A stretch of DNA of 53,191 bases from Bacteroidota bacterium (GCA_947479085.1 CANJYB010000029.1:1-53191); one strand, 5' to 3'. Counted from the stretch's first letter, positions 34,317-44,179 are shown. Program-made: numbers and translations. Notes: generated by a model not told the origin, from the letters alone.

Positions 34317-35483
34317 TTACAACATCATTTTTTTTCTTTTCCGCCTTTTTACAATTACCAATCGTATTAAAATCACAATTAAAATCAGAGCAACCATAAG
34401 TAAACTAAGCGGAATAAATAAGCCTGAGGTAATAAATGTTTCCACATTGGTGTCTACAGAAACAGTTGTTTCCAGTTCCTTTGGTTCACATTCAAAATTA
34501 AGCACCGAGTTAATAAATGCTCCAACGTGGTCGGCAAGAAATTCATTTGAAAAATCCTGGCTATGAGTTCCCTCTACTTTGGTATTTAATTCATAACATC
34601 CTCCCATGTGTTTGTATCTCTGCGCTATGTTAAACGAACCATCACGGGTGTAGGGATAATCGGGAGGGCCTAATCTTTTGTAAGGAACCGATTTATCTTT
34701 TGTTCCGTGAAACATAATGAGGGATGTAGCCAATGCTTCTTCTTTGCTGATAAATGAAGTATCTGCTATGGGACCCCACATATTGATAACCCCTTTAATT
34801 TTAAATTTATCCGTCAGTGTATTGGTGGATGAATCGATACTACCATACAACTGATGACAATTTTCCGGGATTAAAGAATTGCATAATGAATCAATATTTC
34901 TTTGAGATAAAAAAGCCATTACCAACCCCATCTCTCCTCCAGCACTTCTGCCTCCAATAAAAATGGCATTGGTATCTATTCCATATTCATGAGCATGATG
35001 AACAAAAAAACGTATTGCTGCATGTCCGTCCTGATAAGCCCTGTAAGCAGCCCTTGTGTATGATGGTCTTACTTTACTTTTCGGATTTATTTCTTTATCA
35101 TGATAATCCCAGCCTACACGATAGTCGATGGAAGAAGTAACAAATCCCCGCTGGGCAAACATCATGCATAGGTTATTCCATTGTTTTTTCTGGGTAATGT
35201 CGTCTTCCTGAAAACCGCCACCATGCATTAACATAATAAATGGTCGCCTTTTTAAAACATCATAATTACCTGATGGGTAATAGATGTTAAACTTTTGTTT
35301 CTTAGAAACTCCTTTCCAATCAACTGATTCACCATATACCACATCAGTATCTGCTTTTATTTTTTCTTTGGTAAAATATTCGGGATTGAGGTATCGCGGA
35401 TTAGGATATGGTTGGCAAGTGCAAATAGAAGGATAAAAAAACGAAAAAAATAGTAATGAGAAAAAGTAAAATTTCAATTTCAT
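34317..35483 (-). CDS. Membrane-anchored alpha/beta hydrolase (HGGG type esterase)
   Basis: The product has 388 residues. A signal peptide (1-23) precedes the hydrolase domain: oxyanion motif HGGG (87-90) and nucleophile GRSAGG (Ser180). The base is probably the His in EGTHSQDF. The C-terminus has one membrane helix (about 355-378) followed by a basic KRRKRKK tail. The domain faces the periplasm. The gene overlaps the end of the SorB-type gene by four bases (ATGA), so it belongs to the sulfite dehydrogenase operon, though the link in function is unclear. Confidence 0.82.
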   Translation of the reverse strand: MKLKFYFFSLLFFSFFYPSICTCQPYPNPRYLNPEYFTKEKIKADTDVVYGESVDWKGVSKKQKFNIYYPSGNYDVLKRRPFIMLMHGGGFQEDDITQKKQWNNLCMMFAQRGFVTSSIDYRVGWDYHDKEINPKSKVRPSYTRAAYRAYQDGHAAIRFFVHHAHEYGIDTNAIFIGGRSAGGEMGLVMAFLSQRNIDSLCNSLIPENCHQLYGSIDSSTNTLTDKFKIKGVINMWGPIADTSFISKEEALATSLIMFHGTKDKSVPYKRLGPPDYPYTRDGSFNIAQRYKHMGGCYELNTKVEGTHSQDFSNEFLADHVGAFINSVLNFECEPKELETTVSVDTNVETFITSGLFIPLSLLMVALILIVILIRLVIVKRRKRKKMML

Positions 35484-35824
35484 TTTTTTCCTTTAACCGT
35501 TGCCAGGTAATCAACTATGCGGTTAACAATGGTGGTATCGGCAATGGGAGCGCCATACATCTTCACCATTTTCTTTACAATTTTATCCCAGCCTTTCCTG
35601 TTCATGTCCGGTTGCATTTCAATATAACGAAGGGAATGACAGGTGACACAATTGGAATTTACCAGTTCTACATCCTTTGCATCAGGAAGCGAAACCGCTA
35701 CTTTATCAATATCTATAGAAGTTTCGGCAGGAACAGGTAATTTTACTTTTTCCTTTTCGGGAGAACAGGAAAATAAAATCATTGAAATAAAAACAAGTGC
35801 TAAACCATTAATTCCTTTCATCAT
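35480..35824 (-). CDS. sorB: Lipoprotein cytochrome c, SorB-like subunit
   Basis: The product has 114 residues. The lipobox is LFSC (Cys20) and the single heme site is CVTCH (59-63). Met70 or Met74 may be the second iron ligand. Small monohaem cytochromes of this kind take electrons from SorA-type sulfite dehydrogenase. The first bases overlap the stop codon of the molybdoenzyme gene, a strong sign of translational coupling. Confidence 0.87.
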   Translation of the reverse strand: MMKGINGLALVFISMILFSCSPEKEKVKLPVPAETSIDIDKVAVSLPDAKDVELVNSNCVTCHSLRYIEMQPDMNRKGWDKIVKKMVKMYGAPIADTTIVNRIVDYLATVKGKK

Positions 35825-37041
35825 TATTTTACTTTAATAACCAACGATTCTATTTCATTTCTCATGAACCCGCTTCTGTTCCATTGATGCCATGGCTGAG
35901 TTTCGTTTTTAGTATTGGTAGCTTTTACAAAAAACTTATAAGTACCGGCAGCTGTGGGTTTAAAATTATACCTCCATCTTCTCCATGAATAATTTCCAAG
36001 CGAAGCATCGAGCTTTGCAGCAGTCCAAGTTTTGCCACTATCATTGCTTATTTCCACTTTCTCAATGCCATCTCCCCCATCCAGTGCCAGTCCCTGTATC
36101 TCAGTATTTACTCCAACAGAAGCAACAGTGCCAGGTTCCGGAGCAACAAAGATGGAACGAACATCTAACTTATTAATCGGGACCAGGTTTTTGGCAAGCG
36201 AATCGGGTTTCTCATTTCCGTTTTTTATGCCTCTGGGAACCAGATAAGCCTTGTCCATCCAATAACCTTTGAATGTATCGGGATATACTTTTATTTCGTT
36301 CAGCATACCTATCCAATATGTTGCATACCATCCCGGAACCACCAGCTTTAAAGGGTAACCGTTTAGTAAAGGCAATGCCTGCCCATTCATTTCATAAGCT
36401 ATCATGACTTCGCCATCGATGGAATGATTATAATCGAGTGACTTTACAAAATCAGGAATGGTGGGTAAAGGAGGTGCATCCATTCCATTGAACGAAACAA
36501 ATTTTGAATTAGATTTCGATTTGGCCATCTCCAATACATCCTTCAACTTTACTCCTGTCCATTTTGCATTTCCCATTCCCCCATTGGTCCATTGCGCACC
36601 GGGAACTCTTGGATTAAAATTGTTTCTTGAATTGCCTGCACACTCGCATACTGCATTTACCGAATAGGATTTGAATTTTGTTTTTAAATCTGTAAGTGAT
36701 AATTCCAACTTACTATTTACATTTCCCGAAACTCTTAAACGAAAGGTATCGGCATTTATTTGTGTTGGCAGATTAGACAAATGCCAACGAACAAAAAACA
36801 CATCGTTTGGTGTAAAATCTTCTAGAAAATATTTTAATGGTGTTTCCAGGTTGGGTGGCCTGTCTGTCAGCAGCAGCAATGGCTTCTTCTCGGGTGCTGT
36901 TACCATGGTACCTTTCGAACCGTCCTTTGGTAGCTCACTCCCTTCTTCCTTTTTTTCGTCAGGCGATGAGCAGGAATAAAAGGCAAAAAGAACAACCGTG
37001 ACAAAAAACAGTTTGATGAATGAGGATACTTTGTAGGACAT
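35824..37041 (-). CDS. sorA: Molybdopterin-dependent sulfite dehydrogenase, SorA-like, lipoprotein
   Basis: It oxidises sulfite to sulfate and passes electrons to a cytochrome c. The product has 405 residues with a lipobox FYSC (Cys24). The molybdenum ligand is Cys134 in VCECAGNSR. The usual sulfite oxidase family patterns PGAQWTNGGMGNAKWTGV, PGWYATYWIGML and the dimerisation-domain ending PWHQWNRSGFMRNEIE are present. It has no N-terminal heme domain, so the next gene's cytochrome is the likely acceptor. The Tat motif is absent; the lipoprotein signal is Sec-like, which is unusual for a molybdoenzyme. Confidence 0.88.
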   Translation of the reverse strand: MSYKVSSFIKLFFVTVVLFAFYSCSSPDEKKEEGSELPKDGSKGTMVTAPEKKPLLLLTDRPPNLETPLKYFLEDFTPNDVFFVRWHLSNLPTQINADTFRLRVSGNVNSKLELSLTDLKTKFKSYSVNAVCECAGNSRNNFNPRVPGAQWTNGGMGNAKWTGVKLKDVLEMAKSKSNSKFVSFNGMDAPPLPTIPDFVKSLDYNHSIDGEVMIAYEMNGQALPLLNGYPLKLVVPGWYATYWIGMLNEIKVYPDTFKGYWMDKAYLVPRGIKNGNEKPDSLAKNLVPINKLDVRSIFVAPEPGTVASVGVNTEIQGLALDGGDGIEKVEISNDSGKTWTAAKLDASLGNYSWRRWRYNFKPTAAGTYKFFVKATNTKNETQPWHQWNRSGFMRNEIESLVIKVK

Positions 37042-37043
37042 AT

Positions 37044-38105
37044 TTAAAATCTTGCTTCCGTTCTTGGTTTCTTAAATGCACTTGGTGCAACAAATCTAAG
37101 GGAAATTTCAAAACCACCTCTAGTGGTAGTTACAGTTTTTAACTGAGAAAGATTAATATCATAACTAAAACCAATTTCATAATTGGCATACTCAAATTTA
37201 ACAACAGCTATCAACGCATCCTTTAAACGATAATACCCGCCAATAGAAAAAGCAGCCGGCTTTTTATTGTCTGTATATTTTGAACCACTTTGCAGTATGT
37301 ACTGAAACATCATTCCAGGAGTAATTTCTTTTGTGGGGCCTTGAACAAATACAATGTAGGATGGCTTTAAAACCAGGTTGGTACCTTTCATTCCTATTGC
37401 GGCATTTCCATTAAAAACAAATTTGGTATACAGCTTTTCAGAAGCATCACCATAAAAAGAATATATGGGCTGATGAGGATGAAAGACAGAAAAGCCAATA
37501 TTAATTTTTCGTGCATCATTTGAAGAAATATACATTTCATCGGTGCCGTAGCTGTAATTAATACCTGCTCCGAGATCTGCATATCCAAAACTACCTGCAG
37601 TTACAGGTTCTCCTGATGCCAACGATGATTCATAGGCCATACCATTGTACTGATTTCCCCAAGTGAGTGCACCTGTATTAATAGTATGCTGTGAATACCC
37701 GAACATCAATCCTCCTGAAAAAATACTTTTGCGTGAAATAGGAATAATAGCTGATAAGGAAACATTGAATTGATTAGTGGCTACCGCAGCATCGCCTGCT
37801 TTGTCGTTTAAGAAATCGAACCCGAAGCCCATGTGGTTTTTCTTTTTTCTTAACAGCCGAGTATCAAACGAAAGAGCAAATGTTTTATATGGAGAAGAAA
37901 TACTGGCCCATTGGTTTTTATAATTAGCTATTGCCTGTATCTCATGGTGAACACCTGTATTAGACGGATTTAGCTGCACGGGAGTTTCGTCAAACTGAGA
38001 AAAGTGAAAGTCCTGTGCTGTTGCAAGAAAGCCTGTAATCATAGTAAATACAATGATGAAACAAAATGCTTTGACTGATAATGTGTTTTTAGTTTCCATC
38101 TGCAT
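37044..38105 (-). CDS. PorP/SprF-family outer-membrane protein
   Basis: The product has 353 residues. A signal peptide (to about 31, ATAQ) precedes DFHFSQFDETPVQLNPSNTG, the family start, and repeated beta strands. It starts one base past the stop of the 1802-residue SprB-like gene, and a second Met at residue 3 is an alternative start. It is the probable export or anchoring partner for that adhesin, as SprF is for SprB in Flavobacterium johnsoniae. Confidence 0.93.
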   Translation of the reverse strand: MQMETKNTLSVKAFCFIIVFTMITGFLATAQDFHFSQFDETPVQLNPSNTGVHHEIQAIANYKNQWASISSPYKTFALSFDTRLLRKKKNHMGFGFDFLNDKAGDAAVATNQFNVSLSAIIPISRKSIFSGGLMFGYSQHTINTGALTWGNQYNGMAYESSLASGEPVTAGSFGYADLGAGINYSYGTDEMYISSNDARKINIGFSVFHPHQPIYSFYGDASEKLYTKFVFNGNAAIGMKGTNLVLKPSYIVFVQGPTKEITPGMMFQYILQSGSKYTDNKKPAAFSIGGYYRLKDALIAVVKFEYANYEIGFSYDINLSQLKTVTTTRGGFEISLRFVAPSAFKKPRTEARF

Positions 38106-38106
38106 C

Positions 38107-41100
38107 TTATTTTACAATTGTTATGTTACCATGTTTCTTTACTTCTTGGCCTTTTACAGTGGCTGATAAATAATAAGCAAACACACCGGCATCCAATTTC
38201 TTCCCATTAAAAGTTCCATCCCAGCCAACTGTCTGGTCGGTGGTTTCAAATACCTTTTCTCCCCAACGGTCGAAGATGGCTAGTTGAAGATTAGAAATAC
38301 AATCGCCCATTACATAAAGAAAATCATTCTGACCATCGTTGTTAGGAGAAAATGCAGTAGGAATAAATAATTCTCCGCAAAGTATATCTATAAATACGGT
38401 AACCGAATCGGTGGTAGAACATCCGTTTAATGTTACGGTAAGTGTATAGGTTGTGGTTTGCGCAGGGGTAGCAATAGGATTTGCACAATTATTACAACTT
38501 AATGAACCGGAAGGTGACCAACTAAAAGTTGCACCTAATGAACCGGTACCATTTAAAAGAGTAGAATTTCCGGCAGTAATGGTAACATCATTTCCGGCAT
38601 CTGCCGTAGGGCCTCCTATGGAAGCAACCGTTGCAGTATTGGTTGCGGTACATCCCAGCGAATCAGTAACAGTTACCGTATATGTACCTGCACCCAAATT
38701 ATTTATGGAAGAAGTACTTCCCCCGGGCGGACTCCACGAATAAGACAAAGTTCCTGTTCCGCCACCTGCAATGGCTGAGGCTGTTCCGGTATTTGACGAA
38801 CAATTAGAAGGAGTGGATGAAGTAGTTAATATAATTGCCGGATTTTGTGTAATGGTAACGGTTGAAGCATTAGAACAACCGGCACCATCAGTAACCGTTA
38901 CAGTATAAGTTCCAGCTGATAAGCCAGAAGAAGTAGCATTGGTGCCTCCCCCACCCGACCAGGAATAAGACAATGTACCTGTTCCGCCTGTTGCATTGGC
39001 CGTTGCACTTCCCGTATTTCCGCCATTACAATTTACATTAATCTGTGAAGTGATTGAAACAACCGGTCCTGTGGAATTAGCAATTACTACCAGGCAGGTT
39101 GCGATGCAGCTATTGCCATCCGTTGCAGTAACTGTATAGGTATTGGCCGCGAGGCCGGAAGCAGAAGCATTATTTCCTCCGCTTGGTGACCAGCTGTAAG
39201 TATAACCTCCTCCTATAGTTCCGCCACTTGCAGCTACTGTACCACTTCCATTACTGTTTCCACAGGTAGCATTGATGGAATTGACAAGAGCAACAGAAAG
39301 CGCTGAAACAGGCTGGGTAATGGTTAACACCGCACTGGAAACACAATTATTATTATCTGTAACCGTTACCGTATAGGTACCGGCAGTTAAGTTATTCAAG
39401 GTATTGGGAACCGCAATATTGTTTGCCGTTTGCAAGGTTCCCACAGTACCTGTCCACACATAGTCGTAAGGAGAAGCACCACCGGTAGCGGTGGAAGTGG
39501 CATTTCCTGTATTTCCACCAAAGCAAAGCACATTGGTTTGACTGGTTATATTTACTGTAGCCCCGCCTGTATTAGTTATAACCGCAGTATTGGAAGCTGT
39601 GCAACCATTATTATCCGTTACCGTAATGGTATATGTACCCGCTGCCAGGTTATTCAACACATCCGTAGAAGTACTGTTATTAGTTGTTTGTAATGTTCCC
39701 GCTGATCCTGTCCATACATAATCATAAGGCGAGGTTCCTCCTGAAGCCAATGCAGTAGCACTTCCGGAAGATGCATTACAAGGCGCGTTTACAGTATTGG
39801 TAATAGCTACGACAGGAGCTGATGAAGGCTGAGTGATGGTGACTGTAGCACTTCCGATACAACCATTATTATCAGTAACTATTACGGTATAAGTTCCCGC
39901 AATTAAGTTATTTACAACATCCGCAACCACACTGTTATTGGTAGTTTGCACTGTTCCTGAACTGCCTGTCCAAACATAATCGTAAGGAGATACCCCTAAT
40001 GTAGCATTGGCAGTGGCACTTCCGGTAGTTCCCCCGAAACATAAAACATCCATCTGTGAAGTGATGGAGACGGAAGCTCCTCCTGTATTGGTTAAAGTAA
40101 CCGTTGCCGAAGCCACACAACCATTGTTATCAGTAGTGGTAACAGTATAGGTTCCTCCTGCCAGGTTGTTCAATACATCCTGGGTAGTGCTGTTGTTTGT
40201 GGTTTGCAATGTTCCTGCGGTACCGGTCCATACATAATCGTAAGGAGAAGTTCCTCCGTTTGCCAGGGCTGTTGCACTTCCTGTATTGCTTCCGCATGGA
40301 GGATTGGTGGAGGCTGTTATGGAAACTGATGAAGCTGAAGCTGGCTGGGTAATGGTTACGGTGTTTGTTCCTATACAACCATTAGAATCGGTTACAGTTA
40401 TGGTATAAGTTCCTGCAGCCAGGTTATTTATTACATCAGGCACCACACTGTTGTTGGTAGTTTGCAAAGTACCTGCTGTTCCTGTCCATGCGTAATCATA
40501 AGGTGAAGCACCAAGAGTGGCACTTGCTGTGGCATTTCCTGTAGCTCCTCCAAAACATAAAACATTTGTTTGTGAAGTAATGGAAACGGAAGGGCCTCCG
40601 GAATTGGATAAAGTAACTGTCGCAGAAGCGGTACAACCATTATTATCCGTTACTGTAACCGTATACGTTCCGGCCGATAGATTATTTAACACATCGGAAG
40701 TATTACTGTTATTGGTAGTTTGCAGTGTACCTGCTGTTCCTGTCCAGACATAATCATAAGGGGCTGCACCACCCGATGCCAGACCCGTTGCACTACCGTT
40801 TGTTCCTCCACAGGAAGGATTTGTGGAAGCTGTTATGCTGGTAACAAGGGCAGAAGAAGGCTGAGTGATGGTAACGGTAGCGGTTCCCGGACAGTTATTA
40901 GCATCGGTAACATTTAAAGTATAGGTGGCTGCCCCAAGCCCATTAAAACTTTGGGTTCCTGCAACGTTTGAAAATGCAGCTACCGTACTTGCTCCATTCA
41001 TCAATACATAATTATACGGTCCTGTTCCACCTGAAGTGGACGCACTAAAGCTGCCGGTAGACTGCCCGAAACAGTTTACATTTACCTGTGCGGAAATGCT

Positions 41101-43515
41101 TACCGTTAATGGAGGGCAGCTGACACAGAAAGGAATTGAAGCAAGACTGGTAATAGTAAATATTGTTCCTACATTATCAATTACCTGCAGAGGAAAAGTT
41201 CCAGGAGGTACTGCTGTGGTGCCGGTGGCAAAGGTGTTCCAACCAGTTACAGGAGGACCTGCTACTGTAAAAGCACCATTACAAAACCCAAAACCTGCTA
41301 CGCATGGATTGGTGGTTACCTGCTGCTGCCAGGTGTAAGGACCATTTCCTCCCGAAACTGTTAATAAGGTTCCAGTTGCATTTTGACATACACTTAAAGG
41401 AGTACAGTTATTTACAGTAATATCAACCGTTCCGGTTCCGCATGGCAAAGTATACGTAATAGTAAAAACTCCAGCCCCTGAAACAGCCGGATTAAATACT
41501 CCACCGGCTGTAACTCCTGTACCACTCCATGTTCCTCCGGCAACAACAGGAGATAAGGTAACTGATGCACTGGTGGTGCATAACGGAGCAATCGGACAAA
41601 CCGTGGCATCGCAACAGATTAATACCTGAGGAAGACAGGCAGACATATTTATTTGTTGTGCATATCCTGTACGAGTGTTTACTGAGTTGTCACCGGTTGC
41701 CCCACAAACTATTACATTTCCTCCCGTACTTACCGCTACATCGAATACTTTAAAAGGAACAGAAACGGAAGACAGCTGCACCAGGTTAGCATCGTATTTA
41801 ATAACAGCATTACCTGAACCAACATAAACATTGCCACAACTATCTATATCTATACCACTGTTTCCAGCCTGATTGGTCCCTCCAAATACTGCATTGGAAA
41901 CACCTCCGGGAATGGCGGCAGTAGTAATTATTGCACCTGTGGTTAACGAACGCTTGTGAACCGTACTTCCATTTTGGGTATAAACAAAATTTCTATTTGC
42001 CTTGATGGCGCATATTCCTGAATTACCATTGTTTGGCCGATAGTTCTCCATTTTATAACTAAAATGATAACCATCATTGATATTGAATAAAGTATTGGAA
42101 CCGGGACAGGCTGCAAAATTCTGGTCGAAGGAACCAATTGAATCGAGTGTTAGGAAATAATAGCGGGAGTTAAACGATGATGTAACTGCACGCACTTCTT
42201 CCACATCGTTAATTCCTAAAAATCCGGGCCGGTCGTAACCAACTATTTTGGTAGCTGTTACACTTCCGTTGGCCGTATTGATATCGAAAATCATCCCATC
42301 TCCTGTGGGAAAAAGTGAGTTTAGCCTAGTTCCGCCAACAATGAGTTTGGTTTGGTCGCAGTTAAAAGCGATGCTCCAGTACTCATCCAAACCTCCCCCG
42401 TTAACACTCCATACCATTGTACCCGCAGTATTAATTTTTTGCATGGCTGCTCCCGAGCCATTGGTAACATAAGAATTTCCCGCTAGGTCGGTGGCCAGAG
42501 TTCCTAACCAATCCTGCTGTGAAGTATCCCAAGGGGTCGTATAGGTCCATTGCAATATGCCAGCAGAGCTGTACTTTAATAATTTCATTGGGGTATCTCC
42601 TCCAATTATGTATGCATTGCCGGCACCGTCTCTTTCGCATTCCCATACCCCGTTAGAAGCAGGCAAGGTGGGTGTTACCACCCATGGGTCGATAATAACC
42701 GTTTTTGAATGGTCATAATTGCCAAGGTTAAAACCTATTGTTTTTCCGTTTCTGTTAAAAGAGGAAGTGATGATGTTTGATTTATCTCCGGAATAAAAAC
42801 TTACAGGAGCATGGTCGATGATGTTTCCAAACCTGGAATTAACCAAAACATCTCCCGCTCCATTTAGTTTAATATTACTATCGTATTTCATTTTCACCAC
42901 CGATGCATCGGCACCGGGATGAACGATTAATGCGTATTTAATACCTTCTTCGGGATGAAAAGTGTATTCCACATCAATTCCCGGGTAGAGGTTTTTATAA
43001 ATAAGTTTGCGATAGCTGTTGATGTGATTGATATTGATAGGTTTTGAATTTTTCTGAGGTATTGAATAACTCTGGTAATCGGGGGTAATGTCTTCGGCAA
43101 CTAACTGTGCATTGGGGTTAGCACCTTGCCATATCATGTCCACCACATCGGTGGTGAACTTCATTTGCCTTTCTTCGGCTTCCAGTTCTGCATGCGATTT
43201 ACCTTCCTTGCCTTCTTTCTCCATTTGGTCTTTGTCTTCTTCTTTTTTCCATTTTTTAAGAAAACTATAGGTCAACCCTTTGGCAGTAAAATAAATTTTT
43301 ACCGGACCATTATCCACCGCATAAAGAACTTTTGCCTTGTTTTCAGATTTTCCGTTTATCTGAAACTGTCCTTTGTTTTCGATGAACGATTTTTGATTGG
43401 CAAATTTTATGTCCCATCCCTTGTTGCCATCAATGGCAAACGTGGCGCTGGTAAAACCAACGGCAATGATTAACAATAAAATACGCAGAGAATGGTGATA
43501 GAAATGTTTCTTCAT
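38107..43515 (-). CDS. SprB-like giant adhesin with ten SprB repeats and T9SS type B sorting domain
   Basis: The product has 1802 residues. A signal peptide (about 1-27) is followed by the segment SFIENKGQFQ that opens the N-terminal domain common in Bacteroidota surface proteins (40-250), a propeller-like region (270-620), a Cys-rich linker, ten SprB-type repeats of about 78 residues (about 860-1640), one Ig-like repeat (GGPTADAGNDVTIT) and a CHU_C type B sorting domain (FIPTAFSPNNDGQNDFLYV to the end). SprB-type proteins are moved along the cell surface by the gliding motor. The repeats alternate between a CFGG type and a CGxxxG type. The next gene is its PorP/SprF partner. Confidence 0.93.
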   Translation of the reverse strand: MKKHFYHHSLRILLLIIAVGFTSATFAIDGNKGWDIKFANQKSFIENKGQFQINGKSENKAKVLYAVDNGPVKIYFTAKGLTYSFLKKWKKEEDKDQMEKEGKEGKSHAELEAEERQMKFTTDVVDMIWQGANPNAQLVAEDITPDYQSYSIPQKNSKPININHINSYRKLIYKNLYPGIDVEYTFHPEEGIKYALIVHPGADASVVKMKYDSNIKLNGAGDVLVNSRFGNIIDHAPVSFYSGDKSNIITSSFNRNGKTIGFNLGNYDHSKTVIIDPWVVTPTLPASNGVWECERDGAGNAYIIGGDTPMKLLKYSSAGILQWTYTTPWDTSQQDWLGTLATDLAGNSYVTNGSGAAMQKINTAGTMVWSVNGGGLDEYWSIAFNCDQTKLIVGGTRLNSLFPTGDGMIFDINTANGSVTATKIVGYDRPGFLGINDVEEVRAVTSSFNSRYYFLTLDSIGSFDQNFAACPGSNTLFNINDGYHFSYKMENYRPNNGNSGICAIKANRNFVYTQNGSTVHKRSLTTGAIITTAAIPGGVSNAVFGGTNQAGNSGIDIDSCGNVYVGSGNAVIKYDANLVQLSSVSVPFKVFDVAVSTGGNVIVCGATGDNSVNTRTGYAQQINMSACLPQVLICCDATVCPIAPLCTTSASVTLSPVVAGGTWSGTGVTAGGVFNPAVSGAGVFTITYTLPCGTGTVDITVNNCTPLSVCQNATGTLLTVSGGNGPYTWQQQVTTNPCVAGFGFCNGAFTVAGPPVTGWNTFATGTTAVPPGTFPLQVIDNVGTIFTITSLASIPFCVSCPPLTVSISAQVNVNCFGQSTGSFSASTSGGTGPYNYVLMNGASTVAAFSNVAGTQSFNGLGAATYTLNVTDANNCPGTATVTITQPSSALVTSITASTNPSCGGTNGSATGLASGGAAPYDYVWTGTAGTLQTTNNSNTSDVLNNLSAGTYTVTVTDNNGCTASATVTLSNSGGPSVSITSQTNVLCFGGATGNATASATLGASPYDYAWTGTAGTLQTTNNSVVPDVINNLAAGTYTITVTDSNGCIGTNTVTITQPASASSVSITASTNPPCGSNTGSATALANGGTSPYDYVWTGTAGTLQTTNNSTTQDVLNNLAGGTYTVTTTDNNGCVASATVTLTNTGGASVSITSQMDVLCFGGTTGSATANATLGVSPYDYVWTGSSGTVQTTNNSVVADVVNNLIAGTYTVIVTDNNGCIGSATVTITQPSSAPVVAITNTVNAPCNASSGSATALASGGTSPYDYVWTGSAGTLQTTNNSTSTDVLNNLAAGTYTITVTDNNGCTASNTAVITNTGGATVNITSQTNVLCFGGNTGNATSTATGGASPYDYVWTGTVGTLQTANNIAVPNTLNNLTAGTYTVTVTDNNNCVSSAVLTITQPVSALSVALVNSINATCGNSNGSGTVAASGGTIGGGYTYSWSPSGGNNASASGLAANTYTVTATDGNSCIATCLVVIANSTGPVVSITSQINVNCNGGNTGSATANATGGTGTLSYSWSGGGGTNATSSGLSAGTYTVTVTDGAGCSNASTVTITQNPAIILTTSSTPSNCSSNTGTASAIAGGGTGTLSYSWSPPGGSTSSINNLGAGTYTVTVTDSLGCTATNTATVASIGGPTADAGNDVTITAGNSTLLNGTGSLGATFSWSPSGSLSCNNCANPIATPAQTTTYTLTVTLNGCSTTDSVTVFIDILCGELFIPTAFSPNNDGQNDFLYVMGDCISNLQLAIFDRWGEKVFETTDQTVGWDGTFNGKKLDAGVFAYYLSATVKGQEVKKHGNITIVK

Positions 43516-43551
43516 AAGTTAGTAGCTTTTTAGTTAACAAATGCAATGCAG

Positions 43552-43559
43552 CAAATCTA
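43552..43559 (-). promoter_or_regulatory. Likely -7 element for the SprB-like/SprF operon
   Basis: On the minus strand TAGATTTG fits TAnnTTTG, 36 bases before the ATG. The -33 region has only TTTC at the right distance, so the promoter is weak or regulated. Confidence 0.45.
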
Positions 43560-43626
43560 AACTAATTTTATTAAGGTGGAAAGAAAAAACGATGAAAATT
43601 AATAAGGGAGGTGTTAAAATAAAATG

Positions 43627-43668
43627 ACGGATGTCCGATGTCCGATGACGGATGACCAATGCCGGATG
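43627..43668. repeat. 7-bp tandem repeat, six copies
   Basis: Six units of seven bases with the pattern NCSGATG (for example TCCGATG, ACGGATG) run without gaps. Short repeats of this kind are common in Bacteroidota gaps. Confidence 0.7.
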
Positions 43669-43679
43669 AATGTCAAGTT

Positions 43680-43706
43680 CGTCATTGCTAGGAACGAAGC
43701 AGTCTC
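43680..43706 (+). repeat. Dispersed repeat, CGTCATTGC...CGAAGCAGTCTC type, copy 2
   Basis: It is a diverged copy of the repeat at 23372-23400. A further fragment GGATTGCTTTGCGCCTCGCA (43722-43741) looks like its inverted partner, so the pair could fold into a hairpin. Confidence 0.6.
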
Positions 43707-44036
43707 TGTAGTTCTTTTAAAGGATTGCTTTGCGCCTCGCATTTTCGAAATCCATATTTTTAGAACTCTTGTGAAAAGCACCTTTTTGTTCCATTTATTG
43801 ATAATTAATTTTAGTTATCGCTTCAAGTAAGTCCGGGATATATAAAACACGCTTATTTGTATCTTATTAAAACTATAATGTTAATTTCGTCTCCTTAACT
43901 TAATGACATTGCGCTCGCGCCTGCGGGGTGTTTTGTGGAAAGATAAATGAAGTTTTTAAAAGTCCCATATTAACTCTTCTTTTTTTGCCAGAGCTGTATT
44001 TTTAACTTGCTTTTTTTTCATTTCTTTTTTATTTAT

Positions 44037-44103
44037 GTAAGTAAAACTTATGGTATTAGTTTCACGCTAAGCGTCACCACATGTCCTAACCGTCAGCTTA
44101 GCG
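44037..44103 (-). ncRNA. Structured two-hairpin element, copy B
   Basis: Read on the minus strand, hairpin 1 pairs CGCTAAGC with GCTTAGCG (44065-44103) around a 23-base loop, and after a 13-base linker hairpin 2 pairs ATAAGT with ACTTAC (44037-44051) around TTT. Stem, loop and linker lengths equal those of the element at 23751-23817. Substitutions in both stems keep pairing. The 31-bp repeat lies just upstream on the same strand, in the same order as in copy A. Confidence 0.5.
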
Positions 44104-44148
44104 CGAAAGGGGTACAGGTGTGGTTAAGTCGGGACGCCTTGCTAAACC

Positions 44149-44179
44149 GGACGTAGGGGGACCCTACGCCCAACTGGGG
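44149..44179 (+). repeat. 31-bp dispersed repeat, copy B
   Basis: It is identical over 31 bases to copy A (23608-23638, inverted). With copy C (46979-47001, same direction) it brackets the Cys-rich gene and the TonB receptor gene. Confidence 0.9.
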
